Part shown: in pieces, positions 43,176 to 57,000 of the stretch
Position numbering within the stretch: position 1 is the stretch's first letter
Layout: each line of letters opens with the position of its first letter
Source of the DNA: Rosellinia necatrix
Taxonomy: Eukaryota > Ascomycota > Sordariomycetes > Xylariales > Xylariaceae
Reading direction: 5' to 3'
Length of the DNA stretch: 64,000 nucleotides
Assembly: GCA_021209875.1 (NCBI GenBank)
Contig: JAGYVD010000003.1
Span: 1,860,001-1,924,000, forward strand
Program-made: the position numbers and the translations under genes
The notes under the pieces: model-generated
The model's input: the letters and a program-made list of their open reading frames with translations, nothing else
Database searches by the model: none
What the model was told of the DNA's origin: nothing

Positions 43176-46132
43176 GAGAATAGCACCTAGGAGTCGAACA
43201 TCTATTAGCCTGTTCTTCAAACGAGGGGCTAATCCGTTCCCCAAAAATTGGGTATCGGCGCATTAATACTGCCTAGCAGTAAAAGGATATAGAAGGGATA
43301 TAATCGGGATAAAGAGAGGGCACGACGTCTCTTGCCCGGGAACCCATAAGTTTGCAGGACATGATGGCTGGTGACGCCCTAGCTACCGGGCATGTTCAGA
43401 ACCGTGGAAAGGAGACGATGACGACGACGATGACGACGATGGTGAGCGGGTGATACATGTGATTGGTATTGGTTATTTTTTGTTTTGTTTTTTGTCCATT
43501 TGTTTGCCTCATCGTGTTGTATATCTCCAGGTTGCGATTATACCCTTTCCTCTTGGTAACTTCCTCTACACGGATTACATATGTAGAGTTGATATGTGAG
43601 GCTGACGGTGTTTTGTCTAAGTAGCCAGAACTGGTATAGAAATAAATAGACTCTAGAATATTATCGTGAGAACACGGTTTAAAAAGGACAAAACCCCGAA
43701 AAGAACTCATGGTTTTCTTGGATTTACTATGGTTATTTTAGGCCAGGAATGTTTGAATTCATAAGACCGAATAGCATGCTGAAGAGTATGAGAGCCCAGC
43801 CTATTGAGTGTCCATCCGCCCCCCCGTGTACCATACTCCATAACCGAGATATTCCGAATGGCATAGTTGTGGCTGGCCTGCCTCCAGGTTGAACCCGGTT
43901 TGGCTGGGGAAATATGTAGACTACGCGGGGCTCTCTAACAAGCTTTTTACACATCTAGGCCGAGGAGCGGAGAGTTTGGCCCCCCACACCCATGGAGAAC
44001 AATAACCAAGCCTCATATCTGCGGTCTTTTTTTCTAACTCGAGGTTTCTTACGCCCGGCGGCTTCTTCAACCCGCCTTGGGCATGCCAGCCCTATATCGA
44101 GAGGCTGCTATTGGAGATGCGACAGGCTTGTTTCGCGCATGATTTGAGAAAAAAAAAAAGAAAGAAAAAGAAAACAGCCTCATTAAATTTGAATGCTGTT
44201 GCCTACCTACCTGCAAAGCCCTCCCCTCTCGCCTTGTCATTACCGGCCTGGGCCAGACGTTGACCAGAACCCACTCACAAACAGCTATGTACCTACACTA
44301 GTACTACGTACCTGCTCACTTAAACTGCGGGGTAAGGTGCTAGAACTGCTAAGCAGACTCGCGGCGGGAAACTAATCGCTCATAGTTACACCATGTTCTC
44401 CACGGGGGGGAGGGCTGGCTGGTAGTAGTAGGTAGTGGTAGTTTTGCCTGGCTGGGGGTTGGTGTGTATGACAAGTACATATTTTTATGTAACCAAGACC
44501 TGCCCTACCCAAGATCGATGGCGGCAAGGCCAGGGGGGTAAGGAGGGGGGAGGGACTGGCGATTTTTAGTTTCGTGTGATGGTAGAGATTTTGAGGCTTG
44601 GGGCGTTTTTTTTTTCTTTTGGGTTTTCGCCGCGCCCGCCCGCTCGCCAATGTCGATCCGGAGAAAGCTTATAGAACTTAAGCCGGAAGAGGAAATTCAA
44701 ACACTGGAGTGGCGCCTGTTAGCGACGGGAATCTGGTAAGAAACGGAAGTTCTGCTAGCCCTCGTGGTGCCGTCGCAGTACTGGTCGTCCTGCCCGAAAC
44801 GTCTAAGTTCGGGCGTTCGGGCGCGGGGGGGAGGACGGAGAAGTGGGAAGCCGTGCTGGTACCTACTGTAGATAGGCGGGCGATGGGATGGGGGGCGTGG
44901 CGGGAGATCGATCACATGCTAACCCAGTGTGGACGGGAGTACTGATGAGTGCAGGAAACAAGTATCTATTCACCTTGGGTAGTACCTACCTACCTACCTA
45001 CCTATATATCTAGAATGGAAGGTTGGCGAGCGCGTCCCGTGAAATGTGATTGGGCAATTAGATGCCAGAGAAGGGTCACGCTTGCTGGTTCATTCTCGCA
45101 ACATACCTACCTAGGTACGTAAGTAACGGTCTGCCTATCTTAAAGTATCGAGCTGAGACACTTACTCACTATAAGCGTCCATTCATGAGCTGTACCGAGG
45201 ATCCGGTACCTAGTTTATATCATGAACGGGTTGTTTTACCAAGTTTGTCGGCAGGTCTTGAAAATGTGATGACTGCGCTCCGTTTTAACACCATACATGT
45301 GATACCCAAGTATCCGAGCCGTACGAGGGCCAGTGATGGCCAGTGATATACTCAGCCGAGGGCTCCCACAGTGACACAGCAAAACGTCGTCACAGATCCA
45401 TTTCCCGGATCACTGCATCGCCGAGGTGATATCCACGTTCCGCCCACATCCCCTCCTCTACAGGCCGTGGCATGTCGCAGTTTTTTCATGCGTGCCGATG
45501 CCTATCCGGTGCTGTGGCTGTCTGGGGGCAAAGGGGCATTCTGTGTTCTGAAGCCAAGCGCAGCAGCGCCCTTGAGACCCGCCGTGACTGCCGACGCGAG
45601 TGCGCGTCGTTAATCGCCTAGCCGGTACCTATGCAGGTATGTAGGTAGGTGGTCAAATGCTTAGGTCAAATGGTTAGGTAGATGGAAAGTTTGGTGTGAG
45701 GGCGACGGGAACAGAGTGCAACACAAGTGCCGGGGCTACCTACAGGCCATTCTGGCTGGCATGTATTTGCACAACAAGAGCCTCCCCCGTCTGTTAGCAG
45801 ATGCACGGCAATGCGGGATAGCATCTCGCACCAGAACAAGTCCCCTGGATCCGGGGGACACAGAAGGCCAAGGGATATAAAAGGAAGCTGCACGCTATCG
45901 TTATCTCCCAAGACCTGCACCTGCTGCCCGCTGCCCGCCGTCGGCCTCGTGTCGAGAGAAGAGCCCGGCGACGCTCCAATGGAACAGCCGATTAGCCGCT
46001 CCCACCCCGATGGGCAGAGCTGTTTTTGGCATCAGAAACCCGCGTATTCTCTTGGGTCGCTTCGTCGGCAAGGTAGTGTACAGTAATGCATGGTTCAGAT
46101 TGGTTAGTGGGCGGGAGTTATCAGAGGTAATA

Positions 46133-46180
46133 CCAGAGGCTGCACCAGAGGCTGCACCAGAGGCTGCACCGGAGGCTGCA
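46133..46180. repeat. Four tandem 12-bp units (CCAGAGGCTGCA)
   Basis: Three perfect copies and a fourth with one change. On the plus strand they read as a Pro-Glu-Ala-Ala repeat in a frame that otherwise looks non-coding. Confidence 0.95.
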
Positions 46181-46647
46181 CTAAAGCCGGTGGGAGCACA
46201 TCTCATGCCGTAGGCGCCATGTCATCTGCCCAGGTGCAGCTGTAGCTGCAACAGCATAATGTTTGTTGTTGTATAACGGTGTATGAGAGTCAAGATGGTG
46301 TGCCGTCCTAGCTCTGCTGAGCAAAACACCTGCGACCACAATGTCGGGATGCCTCTGTACCTTGGCCTGGATAGTTAGCTAATGAACTGAAGCGGCCAGA
46401 TATGGTGCAAACTCCTTCATCTACTGTGTGATTGTGACCTACCTAACAACAAATTATATTTCATTTTAACCATTGATGAAACATCTGTGCCCCAGCTAAC
46501 ATACCTACACTAATACACTACCTACCTATAGTACCCATTTACCTAGCATGGCTAGGTGATTCTTCCAAGGCACATCACGGTTTAGTTGACTATCAAGTAC
46601 CTAAGGCAGGTGGGTAGGTAGTGTAGTGCAGGTACCTAGATAGGTAT

Positions 46648-46712
46648 GTACATACATACTTACTTACACACTTACATACACACTTACATACATACATACA
46701 TACATACATATT
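46648..46712. repeat. (CATA)n / (CTTA) tetranucleotide array
   Basis: Interleaved ACATACTT units followed by about seven perfect CATA units. Confidence 0.9.
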
Positions 46713-49263
46713 ACGGTACATTACTCACTTACCGCCTAATCTACTAGGTAATGTTGAGCGTTTGGATCGACACGTGGGCTGCCCTTGTGAACCGATCCTT
46801 CGGTATTTTTAGTCTGTTTATAGCGCATGCACTAGCGACAAGCATGGTTAAGCTTGGACAAGCTTTGGGAGGATGGTAATCCCTCAGGCTCAGCTCACGT
46901 CAGTGGTGCATCAGCATACTTACCCGATAGCATCGAATGAGAACCATAGCCGAGACTTGGTATCCGTGGTTCCAGCTGCATCAGCAAGGCGACATCTGCA
47001 CTATTGCCGTGGAGGGATGGCGATTTGGTTGGAGCGACTCGCCTGCCATAGACTGACACGGCATGGCTTGGGTGCCTGGACATACCAAGGCAGATATTGC
47101 AAGGCCCTACTTGTACATGCATCGACACGGAGAACGAACTACGAGATAGGTTTCTGCTTTATGGCGCATAGTGTTATTTTTATGGCGAAACTCCCATGGT
47201 GGGTAGCATGAATGAAACAATGTCACAGGAGGGGAAATGAACAATATAACTTCAAGGGGGGTCTAGGAAGCTAGGGGCATGGGTTGTATCAAAGGTTTGG
47301 TGAAACTGTGTTGTCCCAGCCGAGTAAATGGTGTCGAGAGCATGCATTGAGCGAGCGAGTGAGTAGGTAGTCGTAATGAACCCACGTGCACGCAGGGAAT
47401 GATGTTTTACGCACGTTGAAAGAATAACTACCGTGTATATGGTCCGCAAAACTTGAAGCTGTAAATAGCTGTTAACAATAGCTTATTGACGGGCTAGACT
47501 AGCCGGTTTATGCATCTTTGTCATTCGGGCGGCACAGCACGCACGTTCCCAATTCCAACCCACAATACCCTCAGTCTAAAGGTACGCCAAAGTTGTCTGA
47601 AGTACTCACTCAAGCCACGCTAGCTGATAGCTCATGGTCGAAGTGTTGTCAACCGACTCGAGCGACTCGAGCCCGCTGCAAATCGGTAGCTCTTTAGATC
47701 CACCCAAAGTGTCCAACAGCTCTACCCGGTCCTTAGTCGCCGCCGGAGAGCACAAAATTATAGCGGGAGGTGGGGAGGCGGGGAGAGTCACATGGCAAAG
47801 CTTCATCCACAGTGCCTGCCTATGTAGGTAGCTGCGTATATTGACTGGCTACCTACCTAAGTAGGTAGGTATGCTCGTCGTTAACTCTGTGGGCGGTAGG
47901 TAACTATGGTGTCACTCTGAGCATAAAAGGACAAATAATGGGATTGTTTGCTGCAGCTATACTTCGTACATCTGCTCGTGGTCTAGGCGCCCAGGGGTAG
48001 CTATCCCAGCGGTAGTAACTAGGCAAAGCCGACACTAACTAACCCATTATGTGGAAGATTACATCATTTTTTACAGTGTTATGTACAGTACGTCAACATG
48101 ATTTAGCGAGCAAACAAGAACAGAACAAGAACAATACTTCCAAGACAAGATTCTGCAATATGTTAAGTATGCACCTAGGTAGATAACTAGGCATGTAGGG
48201 AGTGAGCTGCTTACGTACTTGGCTACATACTTCTAAATTAAGCGCAATTAGCGTCAGTTGTGCCAGCTGAAACAATATAAGCTGTTGGTGCCTACCATAC
48301 ATCTCGATAATAGGGAGATACGGTAGTACGGTACACGCCTTGCCTGATAGGTACCTAGGTAGTAGGTAGGTACTTCATTGAGGTTGGATCGTGGCTACAA
48401 TATCCATACATTGATTGAAAGGCGACGAAAGGCGATAGGACCTATCGAGTTTCACAAAAGAGGTTGTCAAGCTGCAGAGATAAAAGCGTAAGGCTACCTA
48501 ATTCTCACCCGAGGTGCCCTGGCCATGCCCAAGCTGCCGGCGGCCATCGTCTTACTTCGTTTCTGCTTAATTATTCATCGCGTCCAAGCTCTTAGTTATA
48601 CAACAATCATATTTCTCCGTTCCTGCCCGGCTATCCTCATAATTGGCATTGGTGCATGCTATGGCGAAAAACATCCTGTTGTTCGATCCCAATAGAATCA
48701 CCAGCGCATGCAATAATACTCTGTCTCCTGAATATCCACGTATGAGGAATGTTGAAGTACACCACCACGCTCATCACATCCTCCGAGATTTTCAGCAAAC
48801 CCTGAAGATCCGTGCCTGCACCCCGGCCGTTCCCGACACTACGGTCCAGCTCGGATACAAGCGACTGTTCATCCAAACCTAGTACACCACATAGCACCCT
48901 TCTCCCGCGCTGACATCCGGGTGGCGGAGACATCACACTGAACCGTCCTACTTTCGTTGTTTGTCCACACATATCAACTGTGGCTGGGGCAACTTGTGCC
49001 CTTCCAGCTTCCTAGACGCCTGTGTCTGCTGCCTGGGTTTCTGGCAGCCAATAGAATAGCGAGCGATTCTCGAGTTTTTCCTCTGACCAGTCAGTTGCCT
49101 AATATCTCCGGTGCGACTGGTACCGGCCATATTGCATACCAGCTACACTCAGCGTCACACCGACGTCAAGTGATTGGATCGGCCCGGTGGACAAAATAAA
49201 GCCGGCAAAGCTGTGCGCTGCACCTAAGAGTCAGTCAATCAGTAAGTCAGTTACCTAGTCAGT

Positions 49264-49291
49264 TAATCAATCAATCAATTAATCAATCAAT
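49264..49291. repeat. (AATC)n tetranucleotide repeat
   Basis: About seven AATC/AATT units. Confidence 0.9.
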
Positions 49292-50186
49292 CGGTCATTT
49301 TCTCTTGAGAAATACGGATCTCAAACTGATTTGCTGCACCTCTACTTCAGCTCCTCTGGACCAGACCCTTGACAAAAAGAACAAACAAGGTAAGAAGGCG
49401 AGGGAGAGAAAGTGGAAAAGAAAAAGGAAAATAAATCTAAATCTAAAATAAAAAAGTAAGGGGAAAAAATCAGGAAAACAAAAGGACAATTCTACTACAA
49501 CCGTATTCTTGGCTGTTTGCTGAGGTACCTGAGTGTCAGACTGCCTAACACTAGACTAACCTGCACTTGCACCGCCCTGGTCTAGTGAAGCCGTACACTG
49601 CTGTTCATGCCCGTTGGGGCCAGGAAACTGTTAGCGCCGTGGCTTCACTGCACTAGATTAGCTGGAAACCCACATATCCAGCGCACTTCTTCCTTTCCGA
49701 CTCCACCGCCGAAGCATTCATCTTTCTATCTAACTTGGTCTACAGCCAACCTACTGTACACACTACGTAACCTGGTGGTTCTGTTCGCCCGGGTCGTTGC
49801 TTCGTCGTCGTCTACTGCCAGACAGCCCGGCTATTGAACCCTCCATCTCGATACCCGGACCTCTCTCTTGCTTCGGAGGCCCAGCTTTCCAGCTCCCGGA
49901 TTGAAACTCTCCTCCGCCCATCTTCTCACCGACAACGCTGCAATAGCCCTGTGTTAGAACCAACCTCCGGCCACCCGACGCTACCGAAGCCGATACTACA
50001 CCCCCCAAAGGCCCGACACTCGCGAGAGGCTCAACCCCGTAATCCACGGCATGTGCCTGTAGAGCTGCCCACTCGAACCAGCCGTGCTAGCGCCCAACCT
50101 CGTCTGCACGCACTTATACCGCTTTCCCCAAGAGCCCGCCACCGACTTGACTCGCCGGTCCCGAGGGACCACACGTATTACCCATG

Positions 50187-51527
50187 ATGGGCGCATGCAT
50201 GAGCTCCAACAAGGAGGACGAGGAGCAGAAGAAGCGTAGTCAGGCTATCGACAGGGCCCTCGACGAAGACTCCAAGAGGCTACGGCGAGAATGCAAAATA
50301 CTACTGCTCGGTTAGTGTCTCTACTGTGATGTCCCGGCTACCATGTCCTGGGTCTGCTAACGAGTTTGCCAAGGTTCGGGCGAGAGCGGGAAGTCAACCA
50401 TCGTTAAACAAATGAAGATCATACACCTGAAGGGCTATTCCGAGGAAGAGTTATACAACTATCGCGCCACAGTTTTCAAGAACCTGATCGAGTGCGCCAA
50501 GGCCGTCATCATTGCCATGGACCAATTCGAGATAGAGCCGAGCAGCGAGGGGACCACAGATTACTGCGATTACCTACGGAATTACACCGTCGAGTCAGGC
50601 CCATCCGCCCGCATTGAAGCCAAAGTCGGTATTGCTGTGCAGGCATTATGGAACGACCCTTGCATTGACCGGCTCATGCAACACGCGACCGAATTCTACC
50701 TGATGGACTCGGCTGGATAGTGAGTGAGGCTACCCGTCACATAGTTTCCCGTGCTCACCCATTCATAGCTTCTTTGACGAGGTTCACCGGATATGCGCCC
50801 CGGATTACTTACCGAACGAAATGGACGTTCTCCGTGCAAGGACGAAAACCACGGGCATATACGAGACCAAATTCCAGATGGGGGCGCTTAATATACAGTA
50901 GGTCACGTCATGGTCACATCGTCGCTCCTCTTCTAGAACTAATTGGCACCTCCAGTATGTTCGATGTCGGAGGTCAACGGAGTGAGCGGAAGAAATGGAT
51001 ACACTGTTTCGAGAATGTCACATCCATTATTTTCTGCGTGGCACTGAGCGAGTATGACCAAGTACTTCTCGAAGAAAGCAGCCAGGCAAGGATATATTGC
51101 CCACCCTCGCGACCGAGCCACGCTAACCTGGACTAGAATCGCATGATGGAAAGCTTACTGCTATTCGACTCGGTGGTAAACTCGAGATGGTTTATGAGGA
51201 CAAGCATCATATTATTTCTCAACAAGGTTGATATCTTCAAGGCCAAGCTGCCGAGATCACCACTGGGTAACTATTTCCCGGACTATTCTGGGGGCAACGA
51301 CGTCAACAAGGCGGCGAAATACCTGTTATGGAGGTTCAACCAAGTCAATCGGGCTCACTTAAATCTATATCCACAGTAGGTGAAACTCGCATTCTATGGC
51401 ATATGGGGTCTAACCTGTGACTCGCAGCCTCACTCAAGCAACCGACACATCCAATATTCGATTGGTGTTTGCGGCCGTCAAGGAAACCATCCTCAACAAT
51501 GCACTTAAGGACTCCGGCATTTTGTGA
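50187..51527 (+). CDS. gna-3: Heterotrimeric G-protein alpha subunit, fungal class III (GNA-3/MagA/GanB type)
   Basis: GTPase coupling receptors to nutrient/cAMP signalling. Six exons, 50187-50310, 50374-50719, 50769-50897, 50956-51085, 51137-51375 and 51428-51527, give 355 residues, the usual length. N-terminal MGACMSS provides the myristoylation Gly2 and palmitoylation Cys4. An ATG immediately upstream (50184) would bury Gly2, so the second ATG is chosen. P-loop GSGESGKS (42-49), switch I RTKTTGI with catalytic R181, DVGGQRSE with catalytic Q207, FLNKVD, and a DSGIL end lacking the Cys of Gi-type subunits. These ends and the N-terminus mark class III. Intron 4 is unusual: donor GC (CAG|GCAAGG), branch GCTAACC, acceptor ACTAG. 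Conservation of LLEESSQ|NRMMESL across it leaves no GT alternative. Confidence 0.95.
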
Positions 51528-54006
51528 AGTCGGCTCTTTACATCGGTTGGGATCCTCAAGCGCTTTTTGGCTTTGTTTTCTTGGTTTTTTTTTCTTGATT
51601 TCCTTTTCTTGCTATATGTTGGAGGCAGGACCTAAAAAGCATCGGGTAGGCGTTTACGTGGGAATATTGCAACTCATTTCCTGGTAGGGCGTTCGGACAC
51701 GGGGAATCATCCAGGCCCAACGCCTTCTTAGCATGTGGAATGATACACGAAACGCCTTGGGTGAAGAGAACAGCACGTGCGAAAATATCTGGGAGACAGT
51801 ATCTCGATAGAAGATGTCTCAGGAACCCCGGTTACGCAGCGCTTAGCATTGATCCGAAATTTCCGTCGGGAGGGGAAAGGGCATATCCGTATAATAGACC
51901 GAAGCCTGGGAAAATAGTGCGCAGATGGACAGAAGAGTAGCGGGATACCCTACCGCACAATGTGCTGTCCCGTCGATGGACAATGATGGGACCTAGGTTT
52001 TAAGTGGGAATAGGTTGTGAGGTGACGACGGCCTATCTAAATAGACAGGCGCTGCCTCTATCCCTACTCTGATTTCCTACAACAGAAACCCAAATTAGTG
52101 AGAGATGGTCAAAGTTTTGTATTCGCGTGATCACGGCGAGCCGTCATTTACTATTACCAGCAGAAAGGGTGAATTATGCTGCCTGCCCAGATGATATACC
52201 GCTCTCGACATGGTGGTATGGACGTATACGATTGCTTATTCTAGTGCAGATACAGTGCATGAAGATGACGGCGTGGGGCTGTCGATCAAGCCTAGAATAT
52301 CATCGATTAAAAGAGGATTGTTTACCTAGGATGACGTGTGCATCTTATCCCGAGTTTGCACAGATGTGGCTCTGGTGGTTACATCGCGACCGTTGGGGGG
52401 TCCCGCGAAGGCGCCGGGCACGGGTATGCAAGTAGCATGGCATCGATGCCAGTCTGCCTAGCATCATCGCAGACGGCGCAACACCATGACATCAATGTGC
52501 GTCTAGAACCCTTAGCTGCGCTTCTATATATCCCACGACAAAACGGCCACGATTATAGGAAATGTCATATTGCCGATCTGGCCTTGTGTTGCAGTTGTTG
52601 CCGTTGTTGCCGTTGTTACCGTTGTTGCCGTTGTTGCTGTTGTTGCTGTTGTCAAGTACTTATGGATTAGGGATGGTAACACGGAAGAGCTATACCTAGG
52701 TATATCCATCTCATCATATCAAATATCAATGAGCAGATCAGATCCACCGCTCCACCACTCCCGGATCTGCCGGTCAAGCAAGAGCCCGGATGTTGGATGT
52801 TTGGGGGGGGGTCTTAGCCGGGAACTACCTACCTCCCTAACCTAAGGCAAAGGTAGGTAGCCAATAATACCTATCTTCGTGATGAAGTACCCCAATAATA
52901 CCCCCGCACCGATGTGTGTTGCACAACATGCCTCTTAATTCATAAGAGTGGATGGACTCCCACGGATAGCATGTTCAAGCAAACCCCGCCACAAATAGCG
53001 ACGGCCGATTCCGCCTGCCTTCTATCTACCTCCTCTTTTCATATCCTCTATCTCCACACTTGTTTTCTTCTTTCCTGACTGTCTTTTCTTCATTTCCGAG
53101 CTTGTTTGCTAGGCGTGGGTCACAGAGAGAAAGAGAAAGAGAGAGAGGGGGGGAGGAAAGAACAAGAAAATAAAAAAATAAAAAAAATACAAACAATTGC
53201 TGGCAATAATAGATTGCCTGAGGCAATAATACAAACGATTTGGGTCGTATGTGGACAGTATCACCTGCATTCTCCTGTTTGCTCCACACCAATCTAGGAA
53301 AGAAGCTCACGTCATTGTGCTTCTCAGGCCCAGAGCGAGTCAAGGCACTACAGATACAGGCTTCATTCACCCTTCTTTTCCTAACCACGCCATCTATCCG
53401 CCGTTCGCGTATCATTATTACCCCTACCTACTTGCCTACGACGCGCCCGCCTTTCACTTGCGAGTGGCTACCTAATCCTCCTAGATAGATAAATATATCG
53501 TGTTGACCTATCTTCATCACTTCATCCCCCTGCCCGAGTTCTGCTGCTTCGAGTGCAACGCCGTTATCCTCCTCCTCTGCCCTCGCCATCCTTTTTTTTT
53601 TCTCTCCTCTCCCACCTCCCCCCCCTACCTCCTCCCAATGATAGACATCCCCCAACAAAGAGACGCTCACCCTATTACCATAGCGATAGCGAGAAACACA
53701 ACCCCACTACAATCGACCGATCATTTATTTGACATAATTCGTGGGTACCCCTCTTCAGTGTCCTAGCCTTAGCTCCAAATGCTAGCTTTCTAGGCTGTTA
53801 AGACATGCTCTGCCCCTCATTCCAGTCATACGCTCGGCGAACTAGCTACGCTAGCTTCTGTCACCGTGAGCAATCGTACGAATCCGGTAGTGACATACCA
53901 ATGGCTGTGATTGATTAATATGTTGTAGCTTGACTTTGTTTTATTGAGCCTAACTTCCTAGCTCGACAGCTTCTCCCTCACGCCTCATCCAACCTAAGCC
54001 GACCAA
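51528..54006. other. Intergenic, about 2.5 kb
   Basis: 3' flank of the G-alpha gene, then sequence without recognisable genes, then the CT-rich promoter/leader of glycogen phosphorylase. Repeats: GTTGTTGCC units at 52594-52652 and a GA-rich tract near 53130-53170. A CCCCT motif near 53814, about 190 nt upstream of the phosphorylase ATG, matches a stress-response element, but a 5-nt match is weak evidence. Confidence 0.5.
52594..52652. repeat. Tandem 9-bp repeat (GTTGTTGCC-type)
   Basis: About six imperfect GTTGTTGCC/GTTGTTGCT units. Confidence 0.9.
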
Positions 54007-57000
54007 ATGGCTTCAACCGAACAACGCCTTCCCACCCGGGAGCGACGCCCCTCGATGGGAGCTCCCATCATAGACATTGTCGGCTCGGTAGGGCCTGCTG
54101 GTATCTCACGACCCAAACATAAACGCACCTTGACTGGGTTCGGCGCCGGTGAGATAAAGAGTGTCGAGGGTACGTTGGAGCTCAAGTTATAAACCAGTAT
54201 CCTTATTCGAGGTCAAATACAGTCTTGGAAGTGAATTGGCCGTTCTCTTGCTCTACTCTCTGACATATTTGCCGCCTAGCTTCTATCCCCGAACCTCAGC
54301 GTGAGGCCTGGGCTAAGAACGAGTTTTCCGGCTTCAAGGACAAGGAAGAATTTGAAAGAGATGTCGTTCGTCATGTCGAGACTACCCTGGCTCGAAGCAT
54401 ATACAATTGTGATGAATCAGCTGCATATTCGGCTTCTAGTCTAGCTTTCCGAGATCGTCTGGTCAAGGACTGGAACAGGACACAGCAACGCCAGACCTTT
54501 ACAGATAGCAAGCGCATTTACTATCTCAGTTTAGAGTTTCTAATGGGCCGGGCACTCGACAATGCGATGCTCAATCTCGGTGCCAAGGACGTTGCGAAAG
54601 GTAAAGCGATCCTAGCTAGCCCTCTGAAGCCTGGTTAATCGAGGCTAATTTGAGTGTAGATGGTCTTGCCGAGCTAGGTTTCCGCATCGAAGATATCATT
54701 GGGCAGGAACACGACGCCGCCCTAGGCAATGGCGGCTTAGGGAGACTGGCTGCTTGCTTTCTTGATAGCATGGCCACGTTAAATTATCCCGCTTGGGGTT
54801 ATGGGTTGAGATATCGCTACGGTATCTTCAAACAGGAGATCATCGATGGCTACCAAGTTGAAGTGCCCGACTATTGGCTTGACTTCAATCCCTGGGAATT
54901 CCCAAGGCACGACGTCACTGTTGATGTTAGTCGCTTCATTCAATTGACTTTTTCTATATCCGGCTAAATCGACTCTAGATACAATTTTATGGTCAGGTTC
55001 GCAAGACCCAGGACGAGAACGGAAAGACAGTCTCCGTATGGGACGGCGGCGAAACAGTCACCGCTGTTGCTTACGATGTCCCAACACCTGGATACGATAC
55101 GCCTTCTACCAACAATTTGCGATTATGGTCCAGCAAAGCAGCCAGCGGTGAATTCGATTTTCAAAAGTTCAATAATGGTGACTATGAAAGCTCGGTGGCC
55201 GACCAACAGCGAGCTGAAACCATCAGCGCCGTGCTATATCCCAACGATAATTTAGACCGAGGAAAGGAGCTACGCGTTAAGCAACAGTATTTCTGGGTAG
55301 CAGCGTCGCTATATGATATCGTCCGCCGATTCAAAAAGTCAAAACGAAAGTGGAGCGAATTTCCAGAGCAAGTCGCAATTCAACTCAACGATACCCACCC
55401 TACCCTAGCCATTGTTGAACTGCAGCGGATCTTGATCGATATTGAAGGTCTCGAGTGGGATGAAGCATGGAATATCGTCACATCAACCGTAAGTATTACC
55501 CTTTCAGTATTAATGGAAGAGCTGCTTATGATGAGTTAGTTTGGTTATACGAACCACACTGTCCTGCCCGAGGCCTTGGAGAAGTGGCCAGTTGGCCTGA
55601 TACAGCATCTCCTCCCTCGCCACCTTCAAATCATCTACGACATCAACCTATTCTTTCTCCAATCAGTGGAAAAACAATTTCCCGAAGACAGAGATCTGCT
55701 AACTCGTGTCTCTATCATTGAGGAGTCTCAGCCAAAGATGGTTCGAATGGCATACTTGGCTGTCGTCGGATCTCACAAGGTCAATGGTGTTGCTGAACTT
55801 CACTCCGATCTAATTCAGACAACGATTTTTAAGGATTTTGTTGCTATATTCGGTGGAGACAAGTTCACCAACGTCACAAATGGGGTTACACCGAGGAGAT
55901 GGCTACACCAAGCTAATCCTCGACTCTCGGAGTTGATCGCAAGCAAACTTGGCGGCCATGAATTCTTGAAGGACCTCACTCTACTAAACAAGCTCGAGCT
56001 GTTCGTCGACGACAAGGAGTTTCGAAAGGAGTGGGCAGAGATCAAGTACGCGAATAAAGTCCGTCTCGCGAAGTACATCAAGTCTACCCTGGATGTCAAC
56101 GTAAACCCGTCCGCGCTATTCGATGTCCAGGTCAAGAGAATTCACGAGTACAAACGGCAGCAGCTCAACATATTCGGCGTCATTCATCGGTATTTGACTC
56201 TGAAGGCCATGACACCAGAGGAAAGAAAGAAACAGCAACCTCGCGTTTCAATATTTGGCGGAAAGGCTGCCCCGGGTTACTGGATGGCTAAACAAATTAT
56301 ACATCTCATCAATAACGTTGGAAGCGTGGTCAATAAAGACTCTGATATTGGCGACTTACTGAAAGTCGTGTTCCTAGAAGACTACAACGTGAGCAAGGCC
56401 GAGATGATCATACCTGCGTCGGATTTGAGCGAGCACATCTCTACGGCTGGTACAGAGTAAGTTACATTGGTGGCAACGTTAGCTGCGCGTGCTAAAAACC
56501 CGTCAGGGCATCTGGGACCAGTAACATGAAGTTTGTGCTGAACGGCGGATTGATTATTGGTACATGCGACGGTGCCAACGTAAGTCCGCTTCACGCCACC
56601 ACTTTGGGAAATAGGCTTATCATTTCTAGATCGAGATTACGCGCGAAGTCGGACAGGAGAATATCTTCCTCTTCGGCACCTTATCCGAGGATGTCGAAGA
56701 CCTGCGCCACGCGCACACCTACGGAGAACACACCATCGACGCGGATCTGTCCAAGGTGTTCAACGTGATTCAAGAAGGCAGGTTTGGCGACCCCAATGAC
56801 TTTAACGCCATGATCTCCGCCGTTCGCGGCCACGGCGACTACTACCTCGTGTCGGACGACTTCCAGTCCTACATCGACACGCACAAGATGGTCGACGAGG
56901 AATATCAGAACCAAGACGAGTGGATCTCCAAGTGCATCCGCAGCGTCGCACGCATGGGTTTCTTTAGCTCGGACCGCTGCATCAATGAATATGCGGAGGG

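Larger units (their letters stand above)
43176..50186. other. Gene-free stretch, about 7 kb
   Basis: The longest internal region without a supportable gene. It shows a GAC/GAT-rich tract (43414-43441), A-rich tracts near 44150-44175, (TACC)n arrays (44985-45003 and shorter ones), 12-bp tandem units at 46133-46180, (CATA)n at 46648-46712 and (ATCA)n at 49264-49291. The last ~600 nt are the G-alpha leader. Frames up to about 119 codons exist but carry no domain, overlap each other and have no coherent splice partners. It could host non-coding transcripts or decayed repeats. Confidence 0.5.

Noticed and set aside
45901..46213. Pro-Glu-Ala-Ala / Ala-Ser-Gly repeat frames at the 12-bp tandem repeat
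   Set aside because: The coding look comes only from the repeat; the flanks have no conserved or biased coding character.
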